DNA of 64,000 nt, taken from the NCBI GenBank assembly GCA_964534565.1, contig CAZHON010000002.1:234482-298481 (forward strand), in the 5' to 3' direction. A program made the translations under genes and the position numbers. This DNA comes from CAZHON01 sp964534565. GTDB taxonomy: Bacteria; Patescibacteriota; Gracilibacteria; Peribacterales; Peribacteraceae. The notes beneath the pieces were generated by a model. It had not been told where the DNA came from. It was given only the letters and a program-made list of their open reading frames with translations, and made no database searches. This document shows, piece by piece, positions 25,424-34,508 of the stretch (its first letter is position 1; every line of letters starts with the position of its first letter).

Positions 25424-26499
25424 AGCAGTCCTTGGAAAAGGGAGAGGTGTTCGTCTGCAACATCGTCCCACGTTCGCTCGGGCAAGATCGCTGCAGAACG
25501 TTGTGCCAAACGATCGTAATCTCCCTGCACGGCGCGCACGGCCTTGATGATCTGTTCGGGCGTACGCAATTGCTCGATGAGCATCCCCTGTCGCAGCTGA
25601 ATACTTAGCCCCGTCTCTTCGGTCAACAGAACCGGCAACCCCAGTGCACGTGCTTCCAGCGCAACGTTGGGGCTTATTTCCGTTACCGACGGCAACACCA
25701 AAACATCGTGACTGAGAAACGTCGTTCTCTTCTCCTGCCCGGAGACGGGAGGGTGAAACGACACACGATCCGCTACTCCCAGTGTCGTGGCATAGGCACG
25801 AAGGTCCTTCTCCAGCGGGCCGTCTCCCACAATGGAGAGTGTGGTGTCGGGCAACAGAGTGAGTGCCTCGAGTAATGACGGGATATTTTTGAAGGAAACG
25901 AAGCGACCCATGAACAACAACTTGAAAGGAGCGTGTGCCGTATGCACAACAGGATTGTGTGCAGGAAGTGCGTTCTCGATCACCGAGTGAAGGGGCAGCG
26001 CACTGTAGAAACGTTCATAGAGTTCTTCCTGAAATTGCGTGGAGAACACGATGAAATCAAACAGCGAAAGAATCATCTGCATGGGGCGCTGCACCCACGG
26101 GCGCAAGGCATACCAATCGGACAGACGTTCACTGCCTCCCTTGTCCGTGTAACGCTCCCACCCGAAATCTCCCCCCAAACGGAGAACGCGTTTGGGTCCG
26201 CGTAAACGAGAAAGCATCAACGGTACGCCGACACTGACCGAGGAAAAGCAGTACACAACGTCGGTGTGTGCACCCAGGCGACGCAATTCTTGAGCGTACC
26301 TCCACCAGCGCCGCAGCGGCCCGCCTGCGCGCGAGACCCGTGTGATATGCGCCTCTTCATCCCCTTCCAGCGGGTCGCCGTACGTTACGATTGAAACAGT
26401 GTGTCCTCGCTCTTTCAGCTTCCCGGAAAGTTGCTGCACGTACGTCGCAGGACCCCCGATTTCGGGAGGATAAATGCCTGTCGCAAAAAGTACATGCAT
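25420..26499 (-). CDS. GT4-family glycosyltransferase
   Basis: 359 residues. MHVLFATGIYPPEIGGPATYV is a textbook GT4 N-terminus with the acceptor-side GGP loop; LLFMGRFVSFKNIPSLLEAL, IVGDGPLEKDL and EISPNVALEARALGLPVLLT form the donor site. ATG 26499 is preferred to the upstream extension because it begins at the family start, 20 bases after the rmlB stop. No promoter is seen in the gap, so it belongs to the rmlB operon. Confidence 0.9.
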   Translation of the reverse strand: MHVLFATGIYPPEIGGPATYVQQLSGKLKERGHTVSIVTYGDPLEGDEEAHITRVSRAGGPLRRWWRYAQELRRLGAHTDVVYCFSSVSVGVPLMLSRLRGPKRVLRLGGDFGWERYTDKGGSERLSDWYALRPWVQRPMQMILSLFDFIVFSTQFQEELYERFYSALPLHSVIENALPAHNPVVHTAHAPFKLLFMGRFVSFKNIPSLLEALTLLPDTTLSIVGDGPLEKDLRAYATTLGVADRVSFHPPVSGQEKRTTFLSHDVLVLPSVTEISPNVALEARALGLPVLLTEETGLSIQLRQGMLIEQLRTPEQIIKAVRAVQGDYDRLAQRSAAILPERTWDDVADEHLSLFQGLL

Positions 26500-26519
26500 A
26501 GGAAAGGATGCACACGACG

Positions 26520-27467
26520 TCAGTCGTTCTGCATGCGGGAACGGAACCAAGCGATCGTGCGGGCAACACCTTCGGTAAATGTAACCTGAGGTTTCCAGCC
26601 CAGCGCCTCCACCGTGGAGCGATCCAACGCATAGCGCCAGTCGTGGCCAGGGCGATCGGTGACAAATTGAATGAGGCTTTCTGGTTTGCTTAAAATTGCG
26701 AGCACGGTTTTTACGACATCGATATTTCGTCGTTCGTCATTCGCACCGATGAGGTACACCGAACCGTCTTTTCCTTTCTGCAGCACTGTCTCAATCGCGT
26801 CTGTGTGATCGGTGACGTAGAGCCAATCTCGCTTCTGCAATCCTTGTCCGTAGACAGGGATTTTCTGATCCGCGAGCGTTCGACCGATGATGACGGGGAG
26901 GAACTTGCTTCGATCTTGGTGCGGGCCGAAGTTGTTGGTGCATCGGGTAATGCGCACGCGAACGCCGAATGTGCGGGCTGCAGCCAGGAGGAGCAAATCC
27001 CCCGCAGCCTTGGTTGCCGCATAGGGCGAACTGGGACGCAGAGGAGAGTCCGGCTGACAGGGAGGATCGTTGTCCTGCAAATCTCCATACACTTCGTCGG
27101 TGGAAACGTGCAGCAACAATGTCTTGGGTCGGCGGCGCAGCGTTTCGATCAGCGCCTGCACTCCGATCACATTACTGTGAAGAAACGGAACAGCATTCTG
27201 AATGCTGCGATCGACATGGGTCTCGGCCGCAAAGTTCACAATCGCATCGAGCTTGTACTTGTCGATGAGTGGCACAAGCATTTCGACATCGGCAATGTCG
27301 CCTTCCAAAAACGTGATGCGATCTTCGACATCTTTGAGGAATGTCCGATCGGCCGCATACGTGAGACGGTCGAGCACAACGATCGTATCGTCAGGGTGCG
27401 CAGCCACGTGGCGCAGTACATAGTGTGAGCCGATAAATCCGGCACCTCCGGTCACAAGTAGATTCAT
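26520..27467 (-). CDS. rmlB: dTDP-glucose 4,6-dehydratase
   Basis: 315 residues, slightly short for the family. Makes dTDP-4-keto-6-deoxyglucose from dTDP-glucose. MNLLVTGGAGFIGSHYV (NAD binding), HVSTDEVYGDL (catalytic Thr-Asp-Glu) and SSPYAATKAAGDLL (Tyr-x3-Lys) identify RmlB rather than a generic epimerase; CTNNFGPHQ follows as expected. Heads a four-gene operon with three GT4 genes. rmlA is divergent on the other side of an 88-base gap; rmlC and rmlD are not in the window. Confidence 0.93.
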   Translation of the reverse strand: MNLLVTGGAGFIGSHYVLRHVAAHPDDTIVVLDRLTYAADRTFLKDVEDRITFLEGDIADVEMLVPLIDKYKLDAIVNFAAETHVDRSIQNAVPFLHSNVIGVQALIETLRRRPKTLLLHVSTDEVYGDLQDNDPPCQPDSPLRPSSPYAATKAAGDLLLLAAARTFGVRVRITRCTNNFGPHQDRSKFLPVIIGRTLADQKIPVYGQGLQKRDWLYVTDHTDAIETVLQKGKDGSVYLIGANDERRNIDVVKTVLAILSKPESLIQFVTDRPGHDWRYALDRSTVEALGWKPQVTFTEGVARTIAWFRSRMQND

Positions 27468-27473
27468 GACAGA

Positions 27474-27479
27474 AGTGTA
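27474..27479 (-). promoter_or_regulatory. -10 box TACACT, leaderless promoter of rmlB
   Basis: TACACT on the minus strand ends 6 bases before ATG 27467. Confidence 0.6.
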
Positions 27480-27541
27480 TCAGCGTCCGTCTGTTTGGCC
27501 CAGAAAAGCCATTCTCCTCTTCCAAGGGCTTCAAAAACTGC

Positions 27542-27547
27542 TAGCAT
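27542..27547 (+). promoter_or_regulatory. -10 box TAGCAT, leaderless promoter of rmlA
   Basis: TAGCAT ends 8 bases before ATG 27556. Confidence 0.55.
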
Positions 27548-27555
27548 AGGCCTCT

Positions 27556-28335
27556 ATGAAAGGCGTCCTCATTTGCGGCGGCACGGGTTCTCGACTGCGT
27601 CCTCTGACGGAGATCACGAACAAAAGTCTGCTTCCGGTCTACGATAAGCCCTTAATCCAATATCCGCTGCAGGTGCTGTTGGATGCAGGAATTCAGGAAA
27701 TTATCGTCATTTCAGGCACGGAACACATCGATCAGATGGCCAGTTTCCTCGGCAGCGGTTCCAAATTCGGCTGTAAATTCAGTTACAAAGTGCAGGACCA
27801 GGCGGGGGGCATTGCCCAAGCGCTTGGCATGGCGGAGGAATTCGTCGGCGACGACAACGTCTGCGCGCTTCTGGGAGACAACATCTACTTCGACAATCTG
27901 TCTGCATCCATCAAGAATTTCAAAGAAGGCGCACACGTGTTCCTCAAAAAAGTCCCCGATCCCGAACGGTTCGGCGTCGCGGAATTGCAGGGAGACAAAG
28001 TTCTTTCGATTGAAGAGAAGCCGTTGCAGCCAAAAAGCTCGTACGCCGTGACGGGGTGTTACGTGTACGACAACCGTTGCTTCGAAGTCATTAAGAATTT
28101 AAAACCGTCCGCTCGCGGCGAATATGAAATCACCGATGTGAGTAAGTGGTACGTATCTCAAAATGCTCTCAAGGCGACAATTTTGGAGGACCATTGGATC
28201 GACGCCGGAACATTCGAAAGCCTGCACCACGCAACGTGCCTCGTCCGTGAGAAGCGTATGGGTGCAGCAGAGCGCGCCGCAAAAGCTGCACTTGAGGTAA
28301 AAGAAATCGAACCGCTCGTGAAAACAATCGCATAA
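27556..28335 (+). CDS. rmlA: Glucose-1-phosphate thymidylyltransferase
   Basis: 259 residues, the short RmlA type. Joins dTTP and glucose-1-phosphate to give dTDP-glucose, the substrate of the RmlB product encoded divergently. Motifs: ICGGTGSRLRPLTEITNKSLLPV (nucleotide-binding loop and Lys), ALLGDNIYFDNL (metal-binding Asp) and EEKPLQPKSSYAVTGCYVYD. The family's two catalytic lysine regions are intact. Single gene on its own leaderless promoter. Confidence 0.92.
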   Translation: MKGVLICGGTGSRLRPLTEITNKSLLPVYDKPLIQYPLQVLLDAGIQEIIVISGTEHIDQMASFLGSGSKFGCKFSYKVQDQAGGIAQALGMAEEFVGDDNVCALLGDNIYFDNLSASIKNFKEGAHVFLKKVPDPERFGVAELQGDKVLSIEEKPLQPKSSYAVTGCYVYDNRCFEVIKNLKPSARGEYEITDVSKWYVSQNALKATILEDHWIDAGTFESLHHATCLVREKRMGAAERAAKAALEVKEIEPLVKTIA

Positions 28336-28342
28336 CGAAGAC

Positions 28343-29416
28343 CTAGCTCCTCAGCATTTGGTCGTAGAGCACGCCATAGCGGCCTGCAATGACGCTCCAA
28401 TCATATTGCTGTGCATGCAGTGTTGCTGCAGCGACAAGTGTTTGGCGAAGGTTGGAATCGGTCAGAAGTCGCTCCAATTGAGGGGCGGCAACGTGCGGTT
28501 GATTCGGCGGAACGAGAATTCCCGTCTTTCCGTCGAGCACGACATCGGGGATTCCACCGACATTCGATGCAAGGACGGCGCACCCACAGGCCTGCGCTTC
28601 GAGGAACACGTTACCGAGTGCCTCACTGCGGGAGAATCCACAGAAGATCTCCGCCCTCGCCATCTCCCGAAGCACCATCGACGGCGTGACCGCTCCCACG
28701 AATGTCACACGCCCGCTTTCCACGAGGAGTGGGTATCGACCTTTGAGGGCGATTCTCAATGCTCCATCTCCCACAATGCGCAGGTGCGCGGTGGGGTACT
28801 TCTCCTCCAGAGCAGCGAATGCATCGAGCAATGTATCAACCCCTTTCACATACTCCAAACGACCTGCAAAAAGAATACGGCCGGGAATGCGCTGTTCAGT
28901 CGCGCGTGCATGTTCCGCAATTTCCAGCGATACACCGTTTGGAATTTTCGAGACATCTTTGCGACCGAACTTGCGTGCGCGGTCGACAAGCACGCTGCTG
29001 ATCGCCGTCACTTGGTCCGCAAAGGAATGCTGAAACTTCACGAGGAACCGAGTGTTCGTGCTTTGGCAGGTGAGAATGCGCTTTGCTCCGGAGCAAGTGA
29101 ATGCACAGACGACGAGCGCCAAGCCTGCGTAGGACTCCAGGACTGCATGCACGATTTTGGGACGCAGCTTGCGCGCCGCAAGCGGTGCCAAAAACGGAAA
29201 CAGCCATTTATCGAACTTGTACCCCAACCCCACACGCACCACGGGCACCCCCGACGGCATCACTTCGGAATGCGGCAAATCTCGGCGCAGACGCGCCGTC
29301 AAAAGGACGATGTCGAACCGTGGCAGAAGTTCTCGAGCCACTTCTTCTGCACAAGCCTCGGCCCCGCTGCGGAACGGACTTGCGAACGCGGAGAGTACGA
29401 CAACGCGTGGCTTCAT
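28343..29416 (-). CDS. GT4-family glycosyltransferase
   Basis: 357 residues. KIPNGVSLEI, ILFAGRLEYVKGVDTLLDAF, IVGDGALRIAL and EALGNVFLEAQACGCAVLAS (E-x7-E) define the donor site; the N-terminus has the FRSGAEACAEEVARELL acceptor helix. ATG 29416 overlaps the upstream TGA, coupling it to the next GT4 gene. Confidence 0.88.
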   Translation of the reverse strand: MKPRVVVLSAFASPFRSGAEACAEEVARELLPRFDIVLLTARLRRDLPHSEVMPSGVPVVRVGLGYKFDKWLFPFLAPLAARKLRPKIVHAVLESYAGLALVVCAFTCSGAKRILTCQSTNTRFLVKFQHSFADQVTAISSVLVDRARKFGRKDVSKIPNGVSLEIAEHARATEQRIPGRILFAGRLEYVKGVDTLLDAFAALEEKYPTAHLRIVGDGALRIALKGRYPLLVESGRVTFVGAVTPSMVLREMARAEIFCGFSRSEALGNVFLEAQACGCAVLASNVGGIPDVVLDGKTGILVPPNQPHVAAPQLERLLTDSNLRQTLVAAATLHAQQYDWSVIAGRYGVLYDQMLRS

Positions 29417-30546
29417 GCGCTCAGCGTACCGTGCTCGGGCGGAAGAAGGAATTGCTGAAACAATCTCTCATATTCGCCGCTGACGTGCGTCCAAGAGAAA
29501 TGCTCTTCTATGCGCTTTCGGGCGGCATGGCTGAGTTTTGTACGAAGTGCACGGTCTGCAAGCAGGTGCTCTACCTGGACCGCCAACACCTTTCGATCTC
29601 CCGGGAAAAACAGCAATCCTGCCCGCCCGTGATCCATCAGGAAATTGTTCCCGCCGACCGCGGTTGCAACACAGGCACATCCGCTCGCCATCGCCTCCAT
29701 GAGAGCATTGCTGAGCCCCTCGCTGTAACTGGGAAGCACGAAGATATCCGTTCCTTCCAGCACCTTTGGAATATCGTCTCTGCGTCCCACGAATTTCACA
29801 CGATCTTCGTACTGCGCCACAAGCGGATGTCCGGGTTTGTACCAACCGACCACCTGTACCGAAAGGTACGGGTGAAGCGGCACAAGCGGCGCGAGCGCGG
29901 CCAAGAAATCATCCACTCCCTTCACCGATTCCAAGCGCCCGACGTAGGTGACTGTGATGTTGTCGGAATTCTTTTTCTCTGCCGTGTACGGAGTTGGATC
30001 AATACCGGTCGGGATCACCGACGACTTCTTTGTGAGACGCAAGAATCGAAGGAGTTTCTGCGGTTGAGGATGGAAGAACACGACGCGTGAAGCGGCGCAG
30101 AGGATGAGCCACCCCAGGGTCCAGGCGTAGATCGCTGCACACACGCGAGCAATCGTTCCACGAGGCCACCACGTCATTCCCACGAGGGCATCGGTCAGCA
30201 GAATCACTCGTCGACCGGTCAGGCGGAGCAAGAGGAGAGAGATCGATGTCCAAAACAGCACCTTGTTCACAACGATCACATCCGGCTTTAACTGCTTTGC
30301 GAGCTTGAGCACATGGAACGCAAACCCCGGAGCAATGCCGTAGTTCCAAGGATCGGGTAGGAAGAAATCTTTGCGGTAGTGAATGGTCAATGTGTTCGAC
30401 ACTTCCTCCACTCGGTTACTCGACCCCATGCATGCCACAATCACCTTGTTTCCTCCGCGCTGCCACAAATCGGCAAGCTTGTAGGAACTGACCATCCAGC
30501 GATGTTCTTCTTTCCAATAGGGACTGATCAGGAGAATCGTGCGCAT
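29413..30546 (-). CDS. GT4-family glycosyltransferase
   Basis: 377 residues. MRTILLISPYWKEEHRW at the start; VTYVGRLESVKGVDDFLAAL and EGLSNALMEAMASGCACVAT (E-x7-E) in the donor domain. A hydrophobic patch near residues 100-150 may dock the protein on the membrane, as in PimA/PigA-like GT4 enzymes. Lies 19 bases after the DUF2304 gene; a TAATCT hexamer at 30563-30568 (16 bases before the ATG) could give an internal promoter. Paired with the 29416 GT4 gene by an ATGA overlap. Confidence 0.88.
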   Translation of the reverse strand: MRTILLISPYWKEEHRWMVSSYKLADLWQRGGNKVIVACMGSSNRVEEVSNTLTIHYRKDFFLPDPWNYGIAPGFAFHVLKLAKQLKPDVIVVNKVLFWTSISLLLLRLTGRRVILLTDALVGMTWWPRGTIARVCAAIYAWTLGWLILCAASRVVFFHPQPQKLLRFLRLTKKSSVIPTGIDPTPYTAEKKNSDNITVTYVGRLESVKGVDDFLAALAPLVPLHPYLSVQVVGWYKPGHPLVAQYEDRVKFVGRRDDIPKVLEGTDIFVLPSYSEGLSNALMEAMASGCACVATAVGGNNFLMDHGRAGLLFFPGDRKVLAVQVEHLLADRALRTKLSHAARKRIEEHFSWTHVSGEYERLFQQFLLPPEHGTLSA

Positions 30547-30565
30547 AGAACCGTCGGCAAAAAGA

Positions 30566-30931
30566 TTACAAAGTGCGTGAGCCGTCCTCTTTCTCTTCCA
30601 ACCCCGCTTCTTTCAACGCAATTTTTCGAATCAACTGCGTGTGACGTTGCTGCAATTCTTCCAAACGAATGATGATCGTGAACACAATGAATGCGAGAAT
30701 TCCGAGCACCGTGACAAGGACGGCATTCGTAGAGTTCTTGATACCCGTCACAGTCGTGATGAACGGAAGAACCTGTGGGAACATCGCAATTGCGCCGATT
30801 GCACCCCAGAAAATCGTCCACAAACCCGCCTCCCACAATGTCTTCTTCTGTCGGAACCACAGACTCCAGGCGTAGTAGACCGCAATGGCTGCGACCAACG
30901 GAGTGATGATTTGATAGGGAGTGATCGCCAT
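30566..30931 (-). CDS. DUF2304-family small membrane protein
   Basis: 121 residues: three hydrophobic helices (residues ~8-25, 37-55, 68-90) then a charged, coiled tail starting RLEELQQRHTQLIRKIALKE. This matches the DUF2304 pattern of small proteins often encoded beside GT2 polyprenyl-phosphate glycosyltransferases, as here. Function unproven; a helper for the neighbouring GT2 is likely. A TAAGAT box 8 bases before ATG 30931 overlaps the stop codon of that GT2 gene. Confidence 0.78.
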   Translation of the reverse strand: MAITPYQIITPLVAAIAVYYAWSLWFRQKKTLWEAGLWTIFWGAIGAIAMFPQVLPFITTVTGIKNSTNAVLVTVLGILAFIVFTIIIRLEELQQRHTQLIRKIALKEAGLEEKEDGSRTL

Positions 30932-30939
30932 AGTTCGAG

Positions 30940-30945
30940 ATCTTA
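30940..30945 (-). promoter_or_regulatory. -10 box TAAGAT, leaderless promoter of the 30931 gene
   Basis: TAAGAT on the minus strand ends 8 bases before ATG 30931; its first three bases are the TAA stop of the upstream GT2 gene. Confidence 0.5.
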
Positions 30946-31611
30946 GCGCAGGAACGAGCGCAGGAGAATGCGGAATGCCGTTCGAATGCCGTTGGCGAAG
31001 GACTGCCCCTTGGCCAAGGTGTACGCGGAATACATCACTTTGATCGGCACTTCCTCGTACCGCCAGTGACGGTGTGCAATCTCACGAACGATTTCGGTGC
31101 AGAACTCGTACCCGCTCATGCGAATGGTCACCTCGCGAAGCGCCGTTGGTCCAAACGCTTTAAACCCGCACTGACTGTCGTGAATCCATAACCCTGTTGC
31201 GAGGAATGTGACCAGGTTTCCGACACCGTTGAGCAAACGACGCACGAACGGAATGCGGTTACGCTGACCAAAACGATTGCCGAGTGCGATATCGGCTTGT
31301 CCTTTCTCAAGCGGTACGAGCAGAGAGGGAATGTCATGCGGATCGTGCTGTTCATCGGCGTCGAGCGTCACTGCAATGTCGGCCCCCAATCGGCGTGCGG
31401 CCTCTAGCCCGGTCATGGTCGCAGCACCTGCGCCGCAATTTTGCGTATGCACCACAACGATCGCTCCCGCACTTCGTGCCTGCTCGGCCGTGTCGTCCGT
31501 CGAACCGTCGGCGACCACAATCACTTCATCGACAAATTTTTTCGCGTTTGTCACAACAGACACAATGCGTGTTGCTTCATTGAGTGCTGGAATGACGGCA
31601 ACGGTTTTCAT
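30943..31611 (-). CDS. GT2 glycosyltransferase, polyprenyl-phosphate sugar synthase type
   Basis: 222 residues. VVADGSTDDT, TLDADEQHDP (DxD) and HDSQCGFKAFGP are the GT2/DPM1 signature set. Lacks membrane helices, so the DUF2304 protein encoded next may anchor it. ATG 31611 overlaps the stop of the 950-residue multispan protein (ATGA); it may make the lipid-linked donor used by that protein. Confidence 0.88.
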   Translation of the reverse strand: MKTVAVIPALNEATRIVSVVTNAKKFVDEVIVVADGSTDDTAEQARSAGAIVVVHTQNCGAGAATMTGLEAARRLGADIAVTLDADEQHDPHDIPSLLVPLEKGQADIALGNRFGQRNRIPFVRRLLNGVGNLVTFLATGLWIHDSQCGFKAFGPTALREVTIRMSGYEFCTEIVREIAHRHWRYEEVPIKVMYSAYTLAKGQSFANGIRTAFRILLRSFLR

Positions 31612-34460
31612 TGTCCCTGCGGCAAAACGACAAAGATAACACCGTCCTCGTTATCATTGATAACCGGTCGGATATTCAGGCTCGTATCGTTGAGGAAGGA
31701 CTGCAGCTCCAGCGCCTTTTGATGCAACGACCCCTGTTCATCCTGTTCGATCGTCGTCGTGTTCGTATCGTAAATCATGCTGCTGAATCCAAGAGCCTGC
31801 AATCGCTTGAGCGTCAGCGCATGGTTCTGTTCCTGGTTGAGACAGTGGAAGAAGTCGAGTTGGTTATCGGTCATCGGGATCAGCTCAATATTGCGTGGGA
31901 TGAAGTACGTAATGAACGTTCCCATGCGATACATGAACGGGGAATTCGGATACTTCTGTGCCTGTTCCAGAACCGTCTCACGAATGACATCGTAGTTCGC
32001 GATCGTTCGGTTGCGGAGCACGTGTGCGCTCACCTTCCCCATTGGGTATTCGTAGACGGCGCGTTGCTGGTCGAGCAGCCACAAACGATTGGACAGTCCG
32101 ATGAGAAGCGACGCCGAGACAAGAATCCACGCAATCACGCGAGTCAAACGCGAAGGACCCCACACGACCAGTGTTTCCATCGCAATCACGAGTCCGAGGA
32201 ACATCGCGATACCGTACCAAGGAACACCGTTGCCCAAGAACACCCATTGCCACACCAGAAGGAACGTGACGCACCACAACCATCGCATCGCTCGACCTTT
32301 CTTCATCCAGAAGAGAGGGAGTAGAAGGAGGAGAGGGAGCAGCAGCAACCCCGGCATCGTCGTGACGTAGTAGCCACCGGTGTCGGCATTCATGACAACT
32401 CTCCATGGCAATCCGAGATAGTGCGACAAGCCTTGGTGATCGCCCCAGTATCGATCCAACTCCTCCACTCCGCCGCTGCTGACACAGGCAGGGTTTTTCA
32501 AATCCACTTCCAATTCGGGAGGCAGTTTGCGGATCGGCTCACCGAAATCCGTTGCCGGATTTTTAGAACTGATTTCAAACTTCGTCGCGATCGTATTGGG
32601 CGGCGTGAAAATAAGACGCGGCAAAATATCTCCCGACTTCCAGGAGTTCACGAGCATCCATGGCAGGATGGTGACGACGAAAGAAACGACGAACACCGCT
32701 GTCGTGAGACCAAGGGAGCGCATGGAAGAACGACGACGCCAAACACCCACAGCCGTGAGTCCCAGTCCGACAATCAGCAATAGGGGGGCCACAATGGAGA
32801 TCGAGAGGCTCGTTGGATCTCCAAAGAGATATCGCGATAATTTCGTCAAATTGAGTGCGTGTTGGAGGACATACACTCCGGCAATGAGAAACGTTGCACC
32901 TACAAATGCCCAGGACGATGCATAGACTCCGAACAGAAGTGCACCGATCGCCATGAAGAGCATGATGCCCGTCGCCTTCATGCTGAATGCAAAGCCGGCA
33001 AAGACTCCTGCAAGAATGAGATAGCGCAGATGGGACATGGGAGGTTCATCTTCTTCAACGTCTCCTTCATCAGCTGACGGGAAAAGGAAAATGAAGGCGC
33101 AGAGAATTGAAAGTGTTCCGACTGCAAAGATCGCATTGTCCGTCTTCATGTCGGCAAACGAGAAGTGCCCGACAAGCGGCAAACTGTAATAGAGAAGCGC
33201 AGAGAGAAGTCCGCGCGTTTCTCCCAAAATTCGACGCGCAAATACATACACCGTTGCGGTCGCTAAAGGACCTGCAAGCCAGTTGATCTGCATCGCCGTC
33301 GTCGCTCCAAACACGCTGTCATACCCGAACAGAAGGAACCCGAGCGATGTCAGGTACTCCCACTGGAAACTTCCGAGCATGGGGATGAAGGAGCCATAGC
33401 TCACAAGCAAACGCGGCTGGTTCAAATATTTTCCCAGGTCATCCCACCCAATCGGGAACGGACGAATGACGGTTAAATAGTTAAGCGCAAAGAGACTGAT
33501 GAGGATCCAGAAGAGGAAGATCATTCCGGACCACCACGGCGTATCGATTTCGATCGTTGCCTCCTTCAATGTGCGACCCCAGGCAAACAATTGGCGATAG
33601 CACAACGCCGGAACCAGAGCGAGCAGGAGCCAACCGGCCCACCCGACATACTGGCCGCTCAGTGCCAACAGCCACAGAATTACCATCCATGCGCAGGCAC
33701 CCGCTCCAACGCTCAACAGTGCGCGGATACGCGTGTCTTTGGGTTGAATCTTGAAACGAGAGAGCAATGCCGACCCCAGTACCAAGAACTCCAGCGTCAA
33801 AAGCAAAAGAACTGCGAGTGGTGGTAGAACGCGAGAGAAGAATGTTGCCTGCACACAGAACTCACGCATGCGGAAAATTTTCGCACCGTGCGACGTGACA
33901 CCGATTTCTTCAAGACACCCCTTCTGCATCAGTTCGTCTTGGTTCTCCTTCAAGGAAGCGAGCTCGCTTTGTGTCGCGTGGATGTACACCTGTGGAAGCG
34001 GCTCGTAGAGAATGCGCATCGGATTGTCTGCAGACCCAAGCGTGCGGGTCAGAATGCAGAACATCACCCACAGAGACAGAAGGAACAACCCGAACACATG
34101 CCATGGCTTCACCTCTCCGCGCACACGCCACTCCCCAATCGAAAGCGCTCGCCAAAAGAGGAATGTTCCATACAGAAGTCCCGACCAAACGATGTACCAC
34201 GCAATGGGACCAAGACGACCAATGAAGAAGAGAATACTGACAGGCAGCGAGATCAACCCTCGACAGAGAATAGTGCTGTTGAGGAACGTACTCCCCGCTC
34301 CGCCCGGACAAATTTCCTGCAATGCGGCATTGGTTCCACTGTCGATCAAGACCTGGTCATGAACCGGAATGCCCAGGTAGGAAAGCAGGGTCACCCCTCC
34401 CCAGAGAATCAAAAGCACCGGGAAAGCGATTAAAAGGTGTTGTTGCGTTCGTTCGTTCAT
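31608..34460 (-). CDS. Very large multispan membrane protein, probable GT-C glycosyltransferase
   Basis: 950 residues with some 16-20 hydrophobic segments. The segment FPIGWDDLGKYLNQPRL (near residue 330) is a WDD loop like the acidic first loop of GT-C enzymes, but preceded by about six extra helices. The C-terminal ~130 residues are soluble (NPACVSSGG lies in an earlier extracytoplasmic loop). Coupled to a GT2 polyprenyl-sugar synthase by ATGA, a classic donor-maker/user pair. Specific activity unknown. TACACT lies 7 bases before ATG 34460. Confidence 0.72.
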   Translation of the reverse strand: MNERTQQHLLIAFPVLLILWGGVTLLSYLGIPVHDQVLIDSGTNAALQEICPGGAGSTFLNSTILCRGLISLPVSILFFIGRLGPIAWYIVWSGLLYGTFLFWRALSIGEWRVRGEVKPWHVFGLFLLSLWVMFCILTRTLGSADNPMRILYEPLPQVYIHATQSELASLKENQDELMQKGCLEEIGVTSHGAKIFRMREFCVQATFFSRVLPPLAVLLLLTLEFLVLGSALLSRFKIQPKDTRIRALLSVGAGACAWMVILWLLALSGQYVGWAGWLLLALVPALCYRQLFAWGRTLKEATIEIDTPWWSGMIFLFWILISLFALNYLTVIRPFPIGWDDLGKYLNQPRLLVSYGSFIPMLGSFQWEYLTSLGFLLFGYDSVFGATTAMQINWLAGPLATATVYVFARRILGETRGLLSALLYYSLPLVGHFSFADMKTDNAIFAVGTLSILCAFIFLFPSADEGDVEEDEPPMSHLRYLILAGVFAGFAFSMKATGIMLFMAIGALLFGVYASSWAFVGATFLIAGVYVLQHALNLTKLSRYLFGDPTSLSISIVAPLLLIVGLGLTAVGVWRRRSSMRSLGLTTAVFVVSFVVTILPWMLVNSWKSGDILPRLIFTPPNTIATKFEISSKNPATDFGEPIRKLPPELEVDLKNPACVSSGGVEELDRYWGDHQGLSHYLGLPWRVVMNADTGGYYVTTMPGLLLLPLLLLLPLFWMKKGRAMRWLWCVTFLLVWQWVFLGNGVPWYGIAMFLGLVIAMETLVVWGPSRLTRVIAWILVSASLLIGLSNRLWLLDQQRAVYEYPMGKVSAHVLRNRTIANYDVIRETVLEQAQKYPNSPFMYRMGTFITYFIPRNIELIPMTDNQLDFFHCLNQEQNHALTLKRLQALGFSSMIYDTNTTTIEQDEQGSLHQKALELQSFLNDTSLNIRPVINDNEDGVIFVVLPQGQ

Positions 34461-34467
34461 CGAAGAC

Positions 34468-34473
34468 AGTGTA
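34468..34473 (-). promoter_or_regulatory. -10 box TACACT, leaderless promoter of the 34460 gene
   Basis: TACACT on the minus strand ends 7 bases before ATG 34460. A second TACACT (minus, 34478-34483) lies 10 bases further upstream. Confidence 0.58.
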
Positions 34474-34493
34474 CCAAAGTGTACGTAAAACGC

Positions 34494-34499
34494 TAAGAT
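34494..34499 (+). promoter_or_regulatory. -10 box TAAGAT upstream of sufS
   Basis: TAAGAT ends 9 bases before ATG 34509. Confidence 0.5.
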
Positions 34500-34508
34500 A
34501 GGACGCTC

